Origin: Thermococcus camini
GTDB taxonomy: Archaea > Methanobacteriota_B > Thermococci > Thermococcales > Thermococcaceae
Direction of reading: 5' to 3'
DNA length: 64,000 nt
NCBI RefSeq assembly: GCF_904067545.1
Contig: NZ_LR881183.1
Span: 438,277-502,276, forward strand
Position 1 is the first letter of the stretch. Each line of letters opens with the position of its first letter. Shown one piece after another: positions 1 through 7,812 of the stretch. Both the position numbers and the translations under genes were made by a program. The notes under the pieces are model-generated. The model searched no databases. It had not been told where the DNA came from and was given only the letters and a program-made list of their open reading frames with translations.

Positions 1-398
1 GCTGCGGCTACGGTGCTATAGGAATAGTCACCTCCCGATTCGTGGACTACGTCGTCATGACCGACGTGAACAGGAGAGCGGTTAGCATAGCGAGGAAAAA
101 TTTAAAAATCAACGGCGTTAGAAACGCCGAGGTGAGATGGGGAAGCCTCTATGAACCCGTTAGGGGCGAAAAGTTCGACACAATCATCACTAATCCCCCG
201 GTGCACGCGGGGAAGGAAGTGCTGAGGGAAATAGTTATAAACGCTCCCCGGCATCTCAACGATGGAGGCCTCCTGCAGTTAGTGATTAAGACGAAGCAGG
301 GGGCAAAGTATATTAAGGCTCTGATGAATGACCACTTCACCGAAGTGAGAGAGCTGGCGAAGGGGAGCGGCTACCGCGTGTATGCCGGGATCGCCTAG
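1..398 (+). CDS. RsmC-like class I SAM-dependent methyltransferase, 5' end missing
   Basis: Only the C-terminal part is present; the reading frame is open from base 3 at the window edge. The first residues read CGYGAIGI, which is the SAM-binding motif I (usually D-x-G-C-G-x-G). An acidic strand end (TDVN) follows, and then the motif IV ITNPPVHAG near residue 62. That order and the NPP motif are typical of the RsmC/RlmG type N2-guanine methyltransferases (COG2813). The target, rRNA or tRNA, cannot be told from sequence. The stop codon (396-398) lies inside the following tRNA-Ser gene on the same strand, so the gene's last 15 bases are also the tRNA acceptor and D-arm start. Family assignment is firm; the substrate is not. 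Confidence 0.8.
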   Translation, partial: CGYGAIGIVTSRFVDYVVMTDVNRRAVSIARKNLKINGVRNAEVRWGSLYEPVRGEKFDTIITNPPVHAGKEVLREIVINAPRHLNDGGLLQLVIKTKQGAKYIKALMNDHFTEVRELAKGSGYRVYAGIA

Positions 399-470
399 CC
401 TGGGATGGCGCGGGCCTTGAGAGCCCGTGTCCGTATGGACACCGGGGTTCAAATCCCCGTCCCGGCGCCA
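384..470 (+). tRNA. tRNA-Ser(TGA)
   Basis: This is a class II cloverleaf. The acceptor GCCGGGA (384-390) pairs with TCCCGGC (460-466). The anticodon loop CTTGAGA gives anticodon TGA, a long variable arm (GTCCGTATGGAC) follows, and the T-arm loop is TTCAAAT. The discriminator is G and CCA is encoded at 468-470. It overlaps the end of the upstream methyltransferase gene by 15 bases and precedes the ribosomal protein S13 gene, so it may be processed out of a longer transcript. Confidence 0.93.
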
Positions 471-509
471 AAATCCTCTCTGAAGGATTGAGATGGAGGT
501 GTATTCGTA

Positions 510-959
510 ATGACGGACAACTTCAGACACATAGTCCGTGTAGCGGGAGTTGATTTGAACGGGAATAAGCAGCTGAGATGGGCCCTTACGGGCATCAGGG
601 GTATAGGCATAAACTTCGCCACTATGGTGCTCAGGGTTGCAGGAATCGACCCGTACATGAAGACCGGTTACCTGACCGACGAGCAGGTCAAGAAGATTGA
701 GAAGGTGCTCGAAGACCCGATCGCCCACGGTATACCCGCCTGGGCCGTTAACAGGCAGAAGGACTACGAGACCGGCAAGGACATGCACCTCATCACCGCC
801 AAGCTCGTCATGGCCTGGCGTGAGGACGTCAACAGGCTCAGGAGAATACGCGCTTACCGCGGCATAAGGCACGAGCTCGGCCTCCCGCTCCGCGGCCAGA
901 GGACCAGGTCGAACTTCAGGCACGGCAGCACCCTCGGTGTGAGCAGAAGGAAGAAGTGA
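510..959 (+). CDS. rps13p: Small ribosomal subunit protein S13 (uS13)
   Basis: The 149-residue protein carries the S13 features: an N-terminal [12 protein letters not shown] segment, the helix-two-turn-helix region with a GIRGIGI motif (about residues 28-34), and a basic C-terminal tail with [19 protein letters not shown] before a KK end. Length matches archaeal S13, which is longer than the bacterial protein. In the subunit head it contacts S19, 16S rRNA and P-site tRNA. The ATG at 510 follows GGAGGT at 495-500. It opens the alpha-operon-like cluster S13-S4-S11-RpoD, with 10 bases before S4. Confidence 0.97.
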   Translation: MTDNFRHIVRVAGVDLNGNKQLRWALTGIRGIGINFATMVLRVAGIDPYMKTGYLTDEQVKKIEKVLEDPIAHGIPAWAVNRQKDYETGKDMHLITAKLVMAWREDVNRLRRIRAYRGIRHELGLPLRGQRTRSNFRHGSTLGVSRRKK

Positions 960-969
960 GGTGATGTAG

Positions 970-1512
970 ATGGGAGACCCCAAGAGGCAGAGGAAGAGGT
1001 ACGAGACTCCCTCTCACCCCTGGATTAAGGAGAGGCTCGACCGCGAGAGAGTCCTCATGAAGAAGTACGCCCTCAAGAACAAGAAGGAGCTCTGGAGGCA
1101 CGAGACCCAGCTCAAGGAGTTCAGGCGTAGGGCCAGGCGCCTACTAGCTGCCCGCGGCAAGCAGGCCGAGGTTGAGAGGGCCCAGCTCCTCCAGAGGCTC
1201 AACAGGCTTGGCCTCCTTCCGGCCGATGCCGCTCTCGATGACGTTCTCTCCCTGACGGTTGAGGACGTCCTCGACAGGCGCCTTCAGACTCTCGTCTACA
1301 AGAAGGGCCTCGCCAGGACCATCGGACAGGCCAGGCAGCTCATAGTTCACGGCCACATCGAGATAAACGGTCAGATAATACGCTCTCCTGGCTACCTCGT
1401 CCTCAGGGAAGAGGAAGACACCATAACCTACTCGAAGACCTCTCCTTTCGCTAAGGAGAGCCACCCCGAGAGGATGGTTATTGAACAGGCTAAGCAGGGT
1501 GAGGCCTCATGA
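970..1512 (+). CDS. rps4p: Small ribosomal subunit protein S4 (uS4)
   Basis: The 180-residue protein has the archaeal/eukaryotic S9-type S4 layout: a basic N-terminal helical region and then an S4 RNA-binding domain at about residues 105-160 ([13 protein letters not shown], followed by [17 protein letters not shown]). S4 is a primary 16S rRNA binder near the mRNA entry. The ATG at 970 follows GAGGTGATG. The stop overlaps the S11 start as ATGA, which indicates translational coupling. Confidence 0.97.
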   Translation: MGDPKRQRKRYETPSHPWIKERLDRERVLMKKYALKNKKELWRHETQLKEFRRRARRLLAARGKQAEVERAQLLQRLNRLGLLPADAALDDVLSLTVEDVLDRRLQTLVYKKGLARTIGQARQLIVHGHIEINGQIIRSPGYLVLREEEDTITYSKTSPFAKESHPERMVIEQAKQGEAS

Positions 1513-1928
1513 GCGAGCAGACCCAGCAGGTTAACCTTAAGAAGAAGGAGAAGTGGGGAGTTGCCCACATCTACTCCTCCTACAACAACACCATCATCCA
1601 CATCACCGACCTCACCGGGGCCGAGACCGTCAGCAGGTGGAGCGGTGGTATGGTCGTCAAGGCCGACAGGGACGAGCCCTCCCCGTACGCGGCCATGATA
1701 GCAGCTAGGAGGGCCGCTGAGGAGGCCATGGAGAAGGGCTTCACCGGAGTCCACATCAAGGTCCGCGCCCCCGGTGGAAGCAGGAGCAAGAGCCCGGGAC
1801 CGGGTGCCCAGGCCGCCATCCGTGCCCTCTCCAGGGCCGGCCTCAGGATCGGAAGGGTTGAGGACGCCACCCCGATTCCGCACGACGGCACCAGGCCGAA
1901 GGGCGGAAGAAGGGGCAGGCGCGTCTGA
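1509..1928 (+). CDS. rps11p: Small ribosomal subunit protein S11 (uS11)
   Basis: The 139-residue protein has clear S11 signatures: [22 protein letters not shown] near the N-terminus, [13 protein letters not shown] in the middle, and the C-terminal [21 protein letters not shown] rRNA-binding tail. It sits on the platform of the small subunit next to the Shine-Dalgarno helix. The start ATG overlaps the S4 stop by four bases. It precedes RNA polymerase subunit D, the conserved archaeal order. Confidence 0.98.
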   Translation: MSEQTQQVNLKKKEKWGVAHIYSSYNNTIIHITDLTGAETVSRWSGGMVVKADRDEPSPYAAMIAARRAAEEAMEKGFTGVHIKVRAPGGSRSKSPGPGAQAAIRALSRAGLRIGRVEDATPIPHDGTRPKGGRRGRRV

Positions 1929-1957
1929 TTCCCACAACTTCTTTTTTGGTGATGCCG

Positions 1958-2743
1958 ATGGAGCCAAAGTTTCAGATTCTTGAGAAAAGGGAGGACTCGA
2001 TTAAGTTCATCGTCGAGGGAGTTGATGTACCCTTCGCCAACGCCCTGAGGAGGACCATCCTCGCGGACGTCCCGACCTTTGCGGTGGATGAGGTTGAGTT
2101 CTTCGAGAACGATTCCGCCCTCTTCGACGAGATAATCGCCCACAGGGTGGGTATGATACCTCTCACCACTCCCCACGAGAGGTTTTCCCTCGATTCACTG
2201 GAGCTTGACGAGTACACGGTTACGCTCTCCCTCGAGGCAGAGGGTCCTGGAATGGTTTACTCCGGTGACCTTAAGAGCAGCGATGAGGGTGTGAAGCCCG
2301 CCAACCCCAACATCCCAATAGTCAAGCTTGCCGAGGGCCAGAGACTTACGTTTAACGCCTACGCAAAACTCGGTCGCGGAAAGGACCACGCCAAGTGGCA
2401 GCCCGGCTTTGTCTACTACAAGTACCTTACCAGGATTCACGTGAGCAAGGAAGTTCCCGACTGGAAGGAGCTCAAGGAGCTCGCCGAGAGGCGCGGTCTT
2501 CCGGCGGAGGAGACCGATGAGGAGCTTGTTATAACCACGATCAAGGCGTTCTACCTTCCGCGGAAGTTTGACGCCTACGTAGGGGAGAAGATCAGAGAAG
2601 AGGCCGTACCCAACGCCTTTGTCTTCACCGTCGAGACCAATGGGGAACTTCCGGTTGAGGAAATCGTGACCATAGCCCTCAAAATCCTCATGAGGAAGAG
2701 CGATAGATTTATAAGCGAACTCCATAAATTAGCGTCCGACTGA
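1958..2743 (+). CDS. rpoD: DNA-directed RNA polymerase subunit D
   Basis: This is the archaeal alpha/Rpb3 homologue that pairs with RpoL and seeds polymerase assembly. It shows the alpha-like dimerisation motif ([10 protein letters not shown], about residues 26-35), an inserted middle domain, and a C-terminal return to the dimerisation domain ending with [12 protein letters not shown]. The translated sequence has no cysteine, so the [Fe-S] cluster of some archaeal RpoD proteins cannot form here, as known for Thermococcales. The frame is open from a TTG at 1946 and an ATG at 1952. The ATG at 1958 (MEPKFQ) is preferred because GGTGAT at 1948-1953 is spaced correctly for it. Confidence 0.95.
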   Translation: MEPKFQILEKREDSIKFIVEGVDVPFANALRRTILADVPTFAVDEVEFFENDSALFDEIIAHRVGMIPLTTPHERFSLDSLELDEYTVTLSLEAEGPGMVYSGDLKSSDEGVKPANPNIPIVKLAEGQRLTFNAYAKLGRGKDHAKWQPGFVYYKYLTRIHVSKEVPDWKELKELAERRGLPAEETDEELVITTIKAFYLPRKFDAYVGEKIREEAVPNAFVFTVETNGELPVEEIVTIALKILMRKSDRFISELHKLASD

Positions 2744-2744
2744 C

Positions 2745-2832
2745 GCGGGGGTAGCCGAGCCTGGCCAAAGGCGCGGGATTCAGGGTCCCGTCCCGTAGGG
2801 GTTCCGGGGTTCAAATCCCCGCCCCCGCACCA
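2745..2832 (+). tRNA. tRNA-Leu(CAG)
   Basis: This class II tRNA has acceptor GCGGGGG (2745-2751) pairing with CCCCCGC (2822-2828). The anticodon stem CGGGA/TCCCG encloses loop TTCAGGG with anticodon CAG. The variable arm is long, the T loop is TTCAAAT, and CCA is encoded at 2830-2832. It starts two bases after the rpoD stop codon, which suggests processing from the operon transcript. Confidence 0.94.
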
Positions 2833-2900
2833 GTATTTACGCTCACCCCGTTGGACCTGTCGGTTTCCCACCTGCGAGAGAGCGTTAAGGAGGTATGTTC

Positions 2901-3266
2901 ATGGTCAAGAGAACCGGACCCACTGACATCAACCTGAGGAGGCTCATCCGCTACCTCAGAAAGAAGTCTAACGAGGAAGGGGTTAAGATATGGAAGGACA
3001 TTGCCTGGCGCCTTGAGGGGCCCAGGAGGCAGAGGGCTGAGGTGAACGTCAGCAGGATCAACCGCTATACCAAGGACGGTGACACCGTCATTGTTCCCGG
3101 AAGCGTCCTCGGTGCAGGAAAGCTTGAGCACAAGGTCACCGTTGCCGCCTGGAAGTTCAGCGAGACTGCCAAGAAGAAGATAGTCGAGGCCGGTGGAGAG
3201 GTCCTCACGATTGAGGAGCTCATCGAGAGAAATCCGAAGGGTAGTGGAGTAATCATAATGGAGTGA
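2901..3266 (+). CDS. rpl18e: Large ribosomal subunit protein L18e (eL18)
   Basis: The 121-residue archaeal/eukaryote-specific L15-fold protein has an N-terminal [21 protein letters not shown] segment and the central motif [26 protein letters not shown]. An ATG also exists at 2895, but the AAGGAGGT ribosome site (2887-2894) abuts it. The ATG at 2901, six bases downstream, is therefore the likely start. It heads the L18e-L13-S9-RpoN-RpoK-enolase-like-S2 part of the cluster. Confidence 0.96.
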   Translation: MVKRTGPTDINLRRLIRYLRKKSNEEGVKIWKDIAWRLEGPRRQRAEVNVSRINRYTKDGDTVIVPGSVLGAGKLEHKVTVAAWKFSETAKKKIVEAGGEVLTIEELIERNPKGSGVIIME

Positions 3267-3272
3267 TGGGCC

Positions 3273-3701
3273 ATGAGGATAATTAACGCTGAAGGACTCA
3301 TACTCGGAAGGCTCGCCTCGAAGGTCGCCAAGATGCTCCTTGAGGGCGAGGAAATTGTCATAGTCAACGCTGAGAAGGCCATCATCACCGGAAACCGCGA
3401 GGACATCTTCGCCAAGTACAAGCAGAGAACCGAGCTGAGAACTAGAACCAACCCGAGGAAGGGTCCGTTCTACCCGAAGAGGAGCGATGAGATAGTCAGA
3501 AGAACCGTCAGGGGAATGCTCCCCTGGAAGACCGACCGCGGAAGGAAGGCCTTCAAGAGGCTCAAGGTTTACGTCGGCGTTCCGAAGGAGTTCGAGGGCA
3601 GGGAGCTTGAGACCATAAGCGAGACCCACAGCTCGAGGATCGCAACCCCGAAGTACGTTACCGTTGGCGAGGTTGCCAAGTTCCTCGGTGGAAAGTTCTG
3701 A
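3273..3701 (+). CDS. rpl13p: Large ribosomal subunit protein L13 (uL13)
   Basis: The 142-residue protein has the L13 hallmarks: [26 protein letters not shown], the conserved [23 protein letters not shown] block, and a C-terminal VAKFLGGKF. It binds 23S rRNA early in large-subunit assembly. The ATG at 3273 lies six bases after the L18e stop. S9 follows after 11 bases in the usual L13-S9 pair. Confidence 0.97.
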   Translation: MRIINAEGLILGRLASKVAKMLLEGEEIVIVNAEKAIITGNREDIFAKYKQRTELRTRTNPRKGPFYPKRSDEIVRRTVRGMLPWKTDRGRKAFKRLKVYVGVPKEFEGRELETISETHSSRIATPKYVTVGEVAKFLGGKF

Positions 3702-3712
3702 GGTGAGAGAAG

Positions 3713-4120
3713 ATGAAGGTCATCCAGACTGCTGGTAAGAGGAAGACGGCCATCGCGAGGGCCACCATCAGGGAAGGAAAGGGTCGCGTCAGGATCAACC
3801 ACAAGCCGGTTGAGATAATCGAGCCGGAGATAGCGCGCTTCACCATCATGGAGCCGCTCGTCCTCGCCGGAGAGGAGATAGTTGGCAAGGTTGACATCGA
3901 CGTCAAGGTCGAGGGCGGAGGCTTCATGGGACAGGCTGAGGCAGCGAGGGTTGCCATAGCTCGCGCTTTAGTCGAGTGGACCAACGACATGAACCTCAAG
4001 GACAAGTTCATGAAGTACGACAGGACCATGCTCGTCGGCGACAGCAGGAGAACCGAGATGCACAAGCCCAACCGCTCAACCAAGGGTCCGCGCGCCAAGA
4101 GGCAGAAGTCCTACCGCTGA
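3713..4120 (+). CDS. rps9p: Small ribosomal subunit protein S9 (uS9)
   Basis: The 135-residue S9 protein begins [27 protein letters not shown], has the [20 protein letters not shown] block in the middle, and ends in KRQKSYR. The tail of this family reaches the P-site tRNA, and the terminal arginine is the conserved contact. The ATG at 3713 follows GAGGTGAGAG. RpoN follows 38 bases downstream. Confidence 0.97.
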   Translation: MKVIQTAGKRKTAIARATIREGKGRVRINHKPVEIIEPEIARFTIMEPLVLAGEEIVGKVDIDVKVEGGGFMGQAEAARVAIARALVEWTNDMNLKDKFMKYDRTMLVGDSRRTEMHKPNRSTKGPRAKRQKSYR

Positions 4121-4158
4121 TGGCTTTCCTTTAATATTCATTCGAGAAGGTGATACGG

Positions 4159-4356
4159 GTGATAGTCCCCGTCAGGTGCTTCACGTGTGGAAAGGTCATA
4201 GGAGACAAATACTACGAGTTTAAGGCCCGCGTTGAGAAGGGCGAGGATCCCGAGAGGGTGCTCGACGACCTCGGGGTCGAAAGATACTGCTGCAGGAGGA
4301 CCCTCCTCAGCCACGTCGAGCTCGTAGATAGCGCCATGAAGTACAGGGTGTATTAA
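4159..4356 (+). CDS. rpoN: DNA-directed RNA polymerase subunit N
   Basis: The 65-residue Rpb10 homologue has the zinc bundle cysteines in VRCFTCGK (Cys 6 and 9) and the RYCCRR pair. It clamps the D/L assembly platform of RNA polymerase. The frame is also open from a GTG at 4150, but AAGGTGAT at 4147-4154 fits a GTG start at 4159 (MIVPVRCF). That also gives the usual subunit length. Confidence 0.95.
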   Translation: MIVPVRCFTCGKVIGDKYYEFKARVEKGEDPERVLDDLGVERYCCRRTLLSHVELVDSAMKYRVY

Positions 4357-4372
4357 AAACCGCACTTCTTGG

Positions 4373-4450
4373 GGGGCCGTGGGGTAGCTTGGTCTATCCT
4401 CCCGGCTTGGGGTGCCGGAGACCCGGGTTCAAATCCCGGCGGCCCCACCA
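4373..4450 (+). tRNA. tRNA-Pro(GGG)
   Basis: The acceptor GGGGCCG (4373-4379) pairs with CGGCCCC (4440-4446). The anticodon stem CCGGC/GCCGG encloses loop TTGGGGT, giving anticodon GGG. The T loop is TTCAAAT, the discriminator is A, and CCA is encoded at 4448-4450. It lies between rpoN and rpoK on the operon strand. Confidence 0.94.
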
Positions 4451-4502
4451 AATGTTTGCAGTGGATGTTTGATGCGGAATGTGGAAGGCAGGGGTGGTAG
4501 TC

Positions 4503-4676
4503 ATGTTTAAGTATACCCGCTTTGAGAAGGCCCGTATCATCGGAGCAAGGGCCCTCCAGATAGCGATGGGTGCGCCCATACTCATCGACGTCCCGGAAGG
4601 AATCACACCGCTCGACGCCGCGATGCTCGAGTTTGAGAAAGGAATAATCCCGCTCACCGTAATAAGGCCGAGCTGA
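4503..4676 (+). CDS. rpoK: DNA-directed RNA polymerase subunit K
   Basis: The 57-residue Rpb6/omega homologue contains the family block YTRFEKARIIGARALQIAMGAP and ends with EKGIIPLTVIRP. It latches the largest subunit during polymerase assembly. The frame is open from 4479, but the ATG at 4503 follows GGGGTGGTAG and gives the normal short RpoK without an N-terminal extension. Confidence 0.95.
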   Translation: MFKYTRFEKARIIGARALQIAMGAPILIDVPEGITPLDAAMLEFEKGIIPLTVIRPS

Positions 4677-4682
4677 TGAGAG

Positions 4683-5708
4683 ATGACCGTAATAGAGAAC
4701 GTAATCGGCAGGGTTGCGGTGCTCAAGGGGGGCAGATACTCCGTTGAAGTAGACGTTGTGACGAGCTCTGGCTTTGGCCGCTTTGCCGCGCCCGTGGACG
4801 AGAACCCGAGCCTCTATATAGCCGAGGCCCACCGCGCTGTGAGCGAGGTTGACGAGATAATCGGGCCCGAGCTGATAGGCTTCGATGCCAGCGAGCAGGA
4901 GCTCATAGACAGCTATCTCTGGGAGATAGATGGCACCGAGGACTTCAGCCACATCGGGGCCAACACGGCTTTGGCCGTCTCGATAGCAGTTGCCAAAGCT
5001 GCCGCAAGCGTCAAGAGGATGCCCCTGTACAGCTACATCGGCGGAACCTTCACCACCGAGCTTCCAGTTCCGATCCTTGAGATTGCGAGCGGTGAGGCCT
5101 TCGACTACTACGTCATGGTCAGGGACCTCATGGAGATAACCGACGTGGTCGATGCAGTAAACAGGGTGCTTGAGCATGCAGGGGCCGGTACTGTGGAGGC
5201 CTTCTCGAAGGCCACCGAAAAAGCAACCGACGAACTCGGCCTCGAGGTTGCCCTCGGCCTCGTGCAGAGGGTTCCAATGGATATGGAGGAAGTGCTCTCC
5301 ATAGTCGAGGACAACAACGTGGCCTACATAAAGCCCCTCGGTGACGAGGAGCTGTTCCTCGAGCTAATCGCTGGCACCCACGAGGTGTTCGTTGACGGCG
5401 AGCACCTCTTCCGCGAGAAGGACATACTGGACAGGCGCTACTACAACGCCCTGTCAATAAAGCCGATAAACCTCGGCACGCTCACCGACTTATACAACCT
5501 CGTGAACGACGCGAAGTCGGAGAGGATAGTTCCTATCCTCGCGGAGGCTCGCTACGAGTCCTCCGATGAGGCACTGGCCCACGTTGCGGTGGGCCTTCGC
5601 TGTCCGGCGATGGTGCTCCGTAAGGATTCCATCGCCAAGCTGAACGAGCTGATTCGCATAGCCGAAGATTTGGGTGAAAGGGGTAGGATAATAACCTTTG
5701 AAGGATGA
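4683..5708 (+). CDS. Enolase-like protein, probably a pseudoenzyme
   Basis: This 341-residue protein is clearly derived from enolase. It has IGANTALAVSIAVAKAAA (about residues 91-108, the enolase LGANAILGVSLA block), PLYSYIGG, and LSIKPINLGTLT (about 257-268, keeping the Lys of the enolase KVNQIGT strand). The family is normally about 410-430 residues. The SHRSGE catalytic loop is replaced by AEARYESSDE, and the metal-binding aspartates are not recognisable. It lies between RpoK and S2, where bacterial-like operons often carry true enolase, so it probably evolved from an operonic eno. A structural or regulatory role is an inference. Confidence 0.8.
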   Translation: MTVIENVIGRVAVLKGGRYSVEVDVVTSSGFGRFAAPVDENPSLYIAEAHRAVSEVDEIIGPELIGFDASEQELIDSYLWEIDGTEDFSHIGANTALAVSIAVAKAAASVKRMPLYSYIGGTFTTELPVPILEIASGEAFDYYVMVRDLMEITDVVDAVNRVLEHAGAGTVEAFSKATEKATDELGLEVALGLVQRVPMDMEEVLSIVEDNNVAYIKPLGDEELFLELIAGTHEVFVDGEHLFREKDILDRRYYNALSIKPINLGTLTDLYNLVNDAKSERIVPILAEARYESSDEALAHVAVGLRCPAMVLRKDSIAKLNELIRIAEDLGERGRIITFEG

Positions 5709-5721
5709 GGAGGTGTGAAGA

Positions 5722-6327
5722 ATGGAGGAATACCTCGTTCCACTCGACCAGTACCTTGCTGCCGGTGTCCACATCGGAACCCAGCAGAAGACCCAGGACA
5801 TGAAGAGGTTTATTTACCGCGTCAGGCAGGACGGTCTCTACGTGCTTGATGTCAGGAAGACCGACGAGAGGCTCCGCGTTGCTGGTAAGTTCCTCGCCAA
5901 GTTCGACCCGGAGAACATTCTCGCCGTCAGCGTCAGGCTCTACGGTCAGAAGCCTGTCAAGAAGTTCGGCGACGTCACCGGCGTTCGCTCGATACCCGGC
6001 CGTTTCCTCCCGGGAACCATGACCAACCCGCAGGTCAAGAACTTCATGGAGCCGGACGTCCTCATCGTCACCGACCCGAGGGCCGACCACCAGGCCATGA
6101 AGGAGGCCATCGAGATTGGCATACCGATAGTAGCCCTCGTTGACACCGAGAACTTCCTCAGCTACGTTGATGTTGCAATTCCGACCAACAACAAGGGCAG
6201 GAAAGCTTTGGCTCTCATCTACTGGATCCTCGCGAGGGAAATCCTCTACAACAGAAAGGAGATCGAGAGCAGGGAGGACTTCAAGGTTCCGGTCGAGGAC
6301 TTTGAGATGAGGATCATCAGGACCTGA
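5722..6327 (+). CDS. rps2p: Small ribosomal subunit protein S2 (uS2)
   Basis: The 201-residue archaeal-type S2 (SA family) has [14 protein letters not shown] near the N-terminus, [21 protein letters not shown], and [10 protein letters not shown] around residue 91-100. It lies at the head-platform junction, where it closes the mRNA exit channel. The ATG at 5722 follows GGAGGTG with good spacing. It closes the plus-strand protein block before a tRNA-Leu. Confidence 0.96.
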   Translation: MEEYLVPLDQYLAAGVHIGTQQKTQDMKRFIYRVRQDGLYVLDVRKTDERLRVAGKFLAKFDPENILAVSVRLYGQKPVKKFGDVTGVRSIPGRFLPGTMTNPQVKNFMEPDVLIVTDPRADHQAMKEAIEIGIPIVALVDTENFLSYVDVAIPTNNKGRKALALIYWILAREILYNRKEIESREDFKVPVEDFEMRIIRT

Positions 6328-6367
6328 GGGGAAAGCTTTTAATTCCCCTCGCTTTACACTCCCTCGC

Positions 6368-6455
6368 GCGGGGGTGCCCGAGCCTGGCCAAAGGGGGCGG
6401 ACTTAAGATCCGCTGCCGAAGGGCTACGCGGGTTCGAATCCCGTCCCCCGCACCA
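6368..6455 (+). tRNA. tRNA-Leu(TAA)
   Basis: This class II tRNA has acceptor GCGGGGG (6368-6374) pairing with CCCCCGC (6445-6451). The anticodon stem GCGGA/TCCGC encloses loop CTTAAGA, giving anticodon TAA. The variable arm is long, the T loop is TTCGAAT, the discriminator is A, and CCA is encoded at 6453-6455. It lies between S2 and L40e. Confidence 0.94.
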
Positions 6456-6513
6456 AAGCTTTAAAAGCCCGGATGTATAGGTGAAGACGGTTTAAGATCA
6501 TGAGGTGATCACG

Positions 6514-6672
6514 ATGGCGAGATTTCCCGAGGCTGAGGCCAGAATCTTTAGGAAGTACGTGTGCATGCGCTGCGGTGCCACTAACCCGTGGAAGGCCAAG
6601 AAGTGCAGGAAGTGCGGCTACAAGGGTCTCCGCCCGAAGGCGAGAGAGCCGCGCGGTGGAATGGGACGCTGA
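6514..6672 (+). CDS. rpl40e: Large ribosomal subunit protein L40e (eL40)
   Basis: This is a 52-residue gene. The protein has a CxxC...CxxC zinc ribbon (Cys 17, 20, 31 and 34) in a basic context with the order [23 protein letters not shown], as in archaeal L40e, which lacks the ubiquitin fusion found in eukaryotes. The ATG at 6514 follows GAGGTGAT at 6503-6510. An upstream A/T-rich stretch after the tRNA (GCTTTAAAAGCCC at about 6457) could serve as a promoter. Confidence 0.93.
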   Translation: MARFPEAEARIFRKYVCMRCGATNPWKAKKCRKCGYKGLRPKAREPRGGMGR

Positions 6673-6720
6673 AGTCCCAACCTTTTACTTCCCTCTTTCT
6701 ACGCTTCTCAATTCTATGCT

Positions 6721-6757
6721 TTTCTGAGCAACTTCAGAAACGCAAAAATTATTTGCG
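6721..6757. repeat. Two adjacent perfect inverted repeats between convergent genes
   Basis: TTTCTGA (6721-6727) and TCAGAAA (6734-6740) form a 7-bp inverted repeat with a 6-base spacer. Directly after it, CGCAAA and TTTGCG (6741-6757) form a 6-bp inverted repeat with a 5-base spacer. They sit in the 99-base gap between the ends of L40e and the PadR gene, so a transcript 3'-end or bidirectional terminator role is the simplest inference. Confidence 0.5.
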
Positions 6758-6771
6758 GGCAATCGCCCCCT

Positions 6772-7101
6772 TCATGCGCCTTTCAGCTTCGCAACCATGT
6801 CCTCAAGAAAAGCTATCCCATCCTCAAGGAGACTCTCCCCTTCAGGGGTGAGCTTGTAGTACTTTCTGGAGGGCTTTCCCGTCTGGCTCTCCTGCCACTC
6901 CGCGGTAACGTACCCCTCTTTCTCGAGCTTGTAGAGGACGACGTACGAGCTGACGGTCGCGGGCTCGAAGTTGAACGCCTCCCTTATCCTCTCCTTCAGT
7001 TCGTAGGCGTACATGGGCCTCTCCCGCAGTAGCCGGAGTATGTACAGCCAGAGAACCTCTTTCGTTATCTTGTTCTTGAGCCTCTCCATTGGGGTTGTCA
7101 T
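6772..7101 (-). CDS. PadR family transcriptional regulator
   Basis: The 109-residue protein consists of one PadR winged helix. It has the entry helix EVLWLYILRLLRERPMYAYELKERI (residues about 14-38), a recognition region around ATVSSYVVLYKLEKEGYV, and a wing ending RKYYKLTPEGESLLED. A short C-terminal helix for dimerisation follows. PadR proteins are usually local repressors responding to small molecules. No obvious target is adjacent; the FUN14-like gene lies divergent about 107 bases away and is the nearest candidate. Confidence 0.9.
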   Translation of the reverse strand: MTTPMERLKNKITKEVLWLYILRLLRERPMYAYELKERIREAFNFEPATVSSYVVLYKLEKEGYVTAEWQESQTGKPSRKYYKLTPEGESLLEDGIAFLEDMVAKLKGA

Positions 7102-7208
7102 GCTCTCACCCGACTTTTATGGTCTGTAAATATTTTGGCTTCGTTTAATTTAAACGTTTTGGCAACAAGTTTTTATCCGATGAAGTGCAAGGATTCTGGG
7201 GTGGTAGA

Positions 7209-7508
7209 ATGGAGTTCGACCTGAACGCCATGATGGGCGACATGGGAGTTGGGGCTATCGTTGGCTTCGTAACGGGCTTTGCCCTCAAAAAGCTCATGAA
7301 GCTGGCGCTGGCTATAATCGGGGCGTACATGCTGAGCCTCTTCTGGCTTGAGCAGAAGGGCGTCATAATAATCGACAAGGACAGGCTCTTCAACCTCGCC
7401 GGGGACTGGAGCCACGAAATCCTGACCCTCGGGGAGAAGGTTATGGGCATCCTGCCGGGAACGGCGGCGTTCATGGGAGGATTTTACCTGGGTTTCCGTA
7501 AGGGTTGA
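7209..7508 (+). CDS. FUN14 family small membrane protein
   Basis: The 99-residue protein has the FUN14 layout: a glycine-rich amphipathic start (MMGDMGVGAIVGFVTGFALKK), a hydrophobic segment LALAIIGAYMLSLFWLEQKG, and a second membrane stretch near the C-terminus ending in GFYLGFRKG. Function in archaea is unknown. ATG 7209 is chosen over a GTG at 7185 because GGGGTGGTAG immediately precedes it. The TATA-like TTTAATTTAAA lies about 60 bases upstream. Confidence 0.75.
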   Translation: MEFDLNAMMGDMGVGAIVGFVTGFALKKLMKLALAIIGAYMLSLFWLEQKGVIIIDKDRLFNLAGDWSHEILTLGEKVMGILPGTAAFMGGFYLGFRKG

Positions 7509-7664
7509 TTCTGCGTTTTTTCTTCGGGTTTCTCTTAAAATCCTCTTTTGGGCGATCGTCCTGTTTCTTCGGGAATTTGAATGAATCCCCGCGCGATATG
7601 TTCGGGACAAAACCTCTTAAGGATCCGAATCTCGAGAATCGACGTCCGTTAGAAGATTGTGTGA

Positions 7665-7742
7665 TGGCGGACCGGCGGGGATTCGAACCCCGGACCTGCG
7701 GCTTAGGAGGCCGCCGCCCTATCCTAGCTAGGCTACCGGTCC
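7665..7742 (-). tRNA. tRNA-Arg(CCT)
   Basis: Read on the minus strand, the acceptor GGACCGG pairs with CCGGTCC. The anticodon stem GCGGC/GCCGC encloses loop CTCCTAA, giving anticodon CCT. The T loop is TTCGAAT, the discriminator is G, and CCA is encoded (7665-7667 on the plus strand reads TGG). A TATA-like TTTAAA about 32 bases upstream (7774-7779) can serve as its promoter. Confidence 0.94.
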
Positions 7743-7771
7743 ACTGCCCGCTATTCCCTCCAAGGGAAGGG

Positions 7772-7779
7772 TATTTAAA
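7772..7779. promoter_or_regulatory. Palindromic TATA core shared by divergent tRNA-Arg and Lrp genes
   Basis: TATTTAAA lies 32 bases from the tRNA-Arg 5' end on the minus strand and 34 bases before the Lrp GTG start on the plus strand. TTTAAA reads the same on both strands and both distances suit archaeal TATA-dependent initiation. The 70-base gap has no other TATA-like site. Confidence 0.55.
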
Positions 7780-7812
7780 GTTTACGGTCTACTCGGGAGG
7801 GGGTGGGATACG

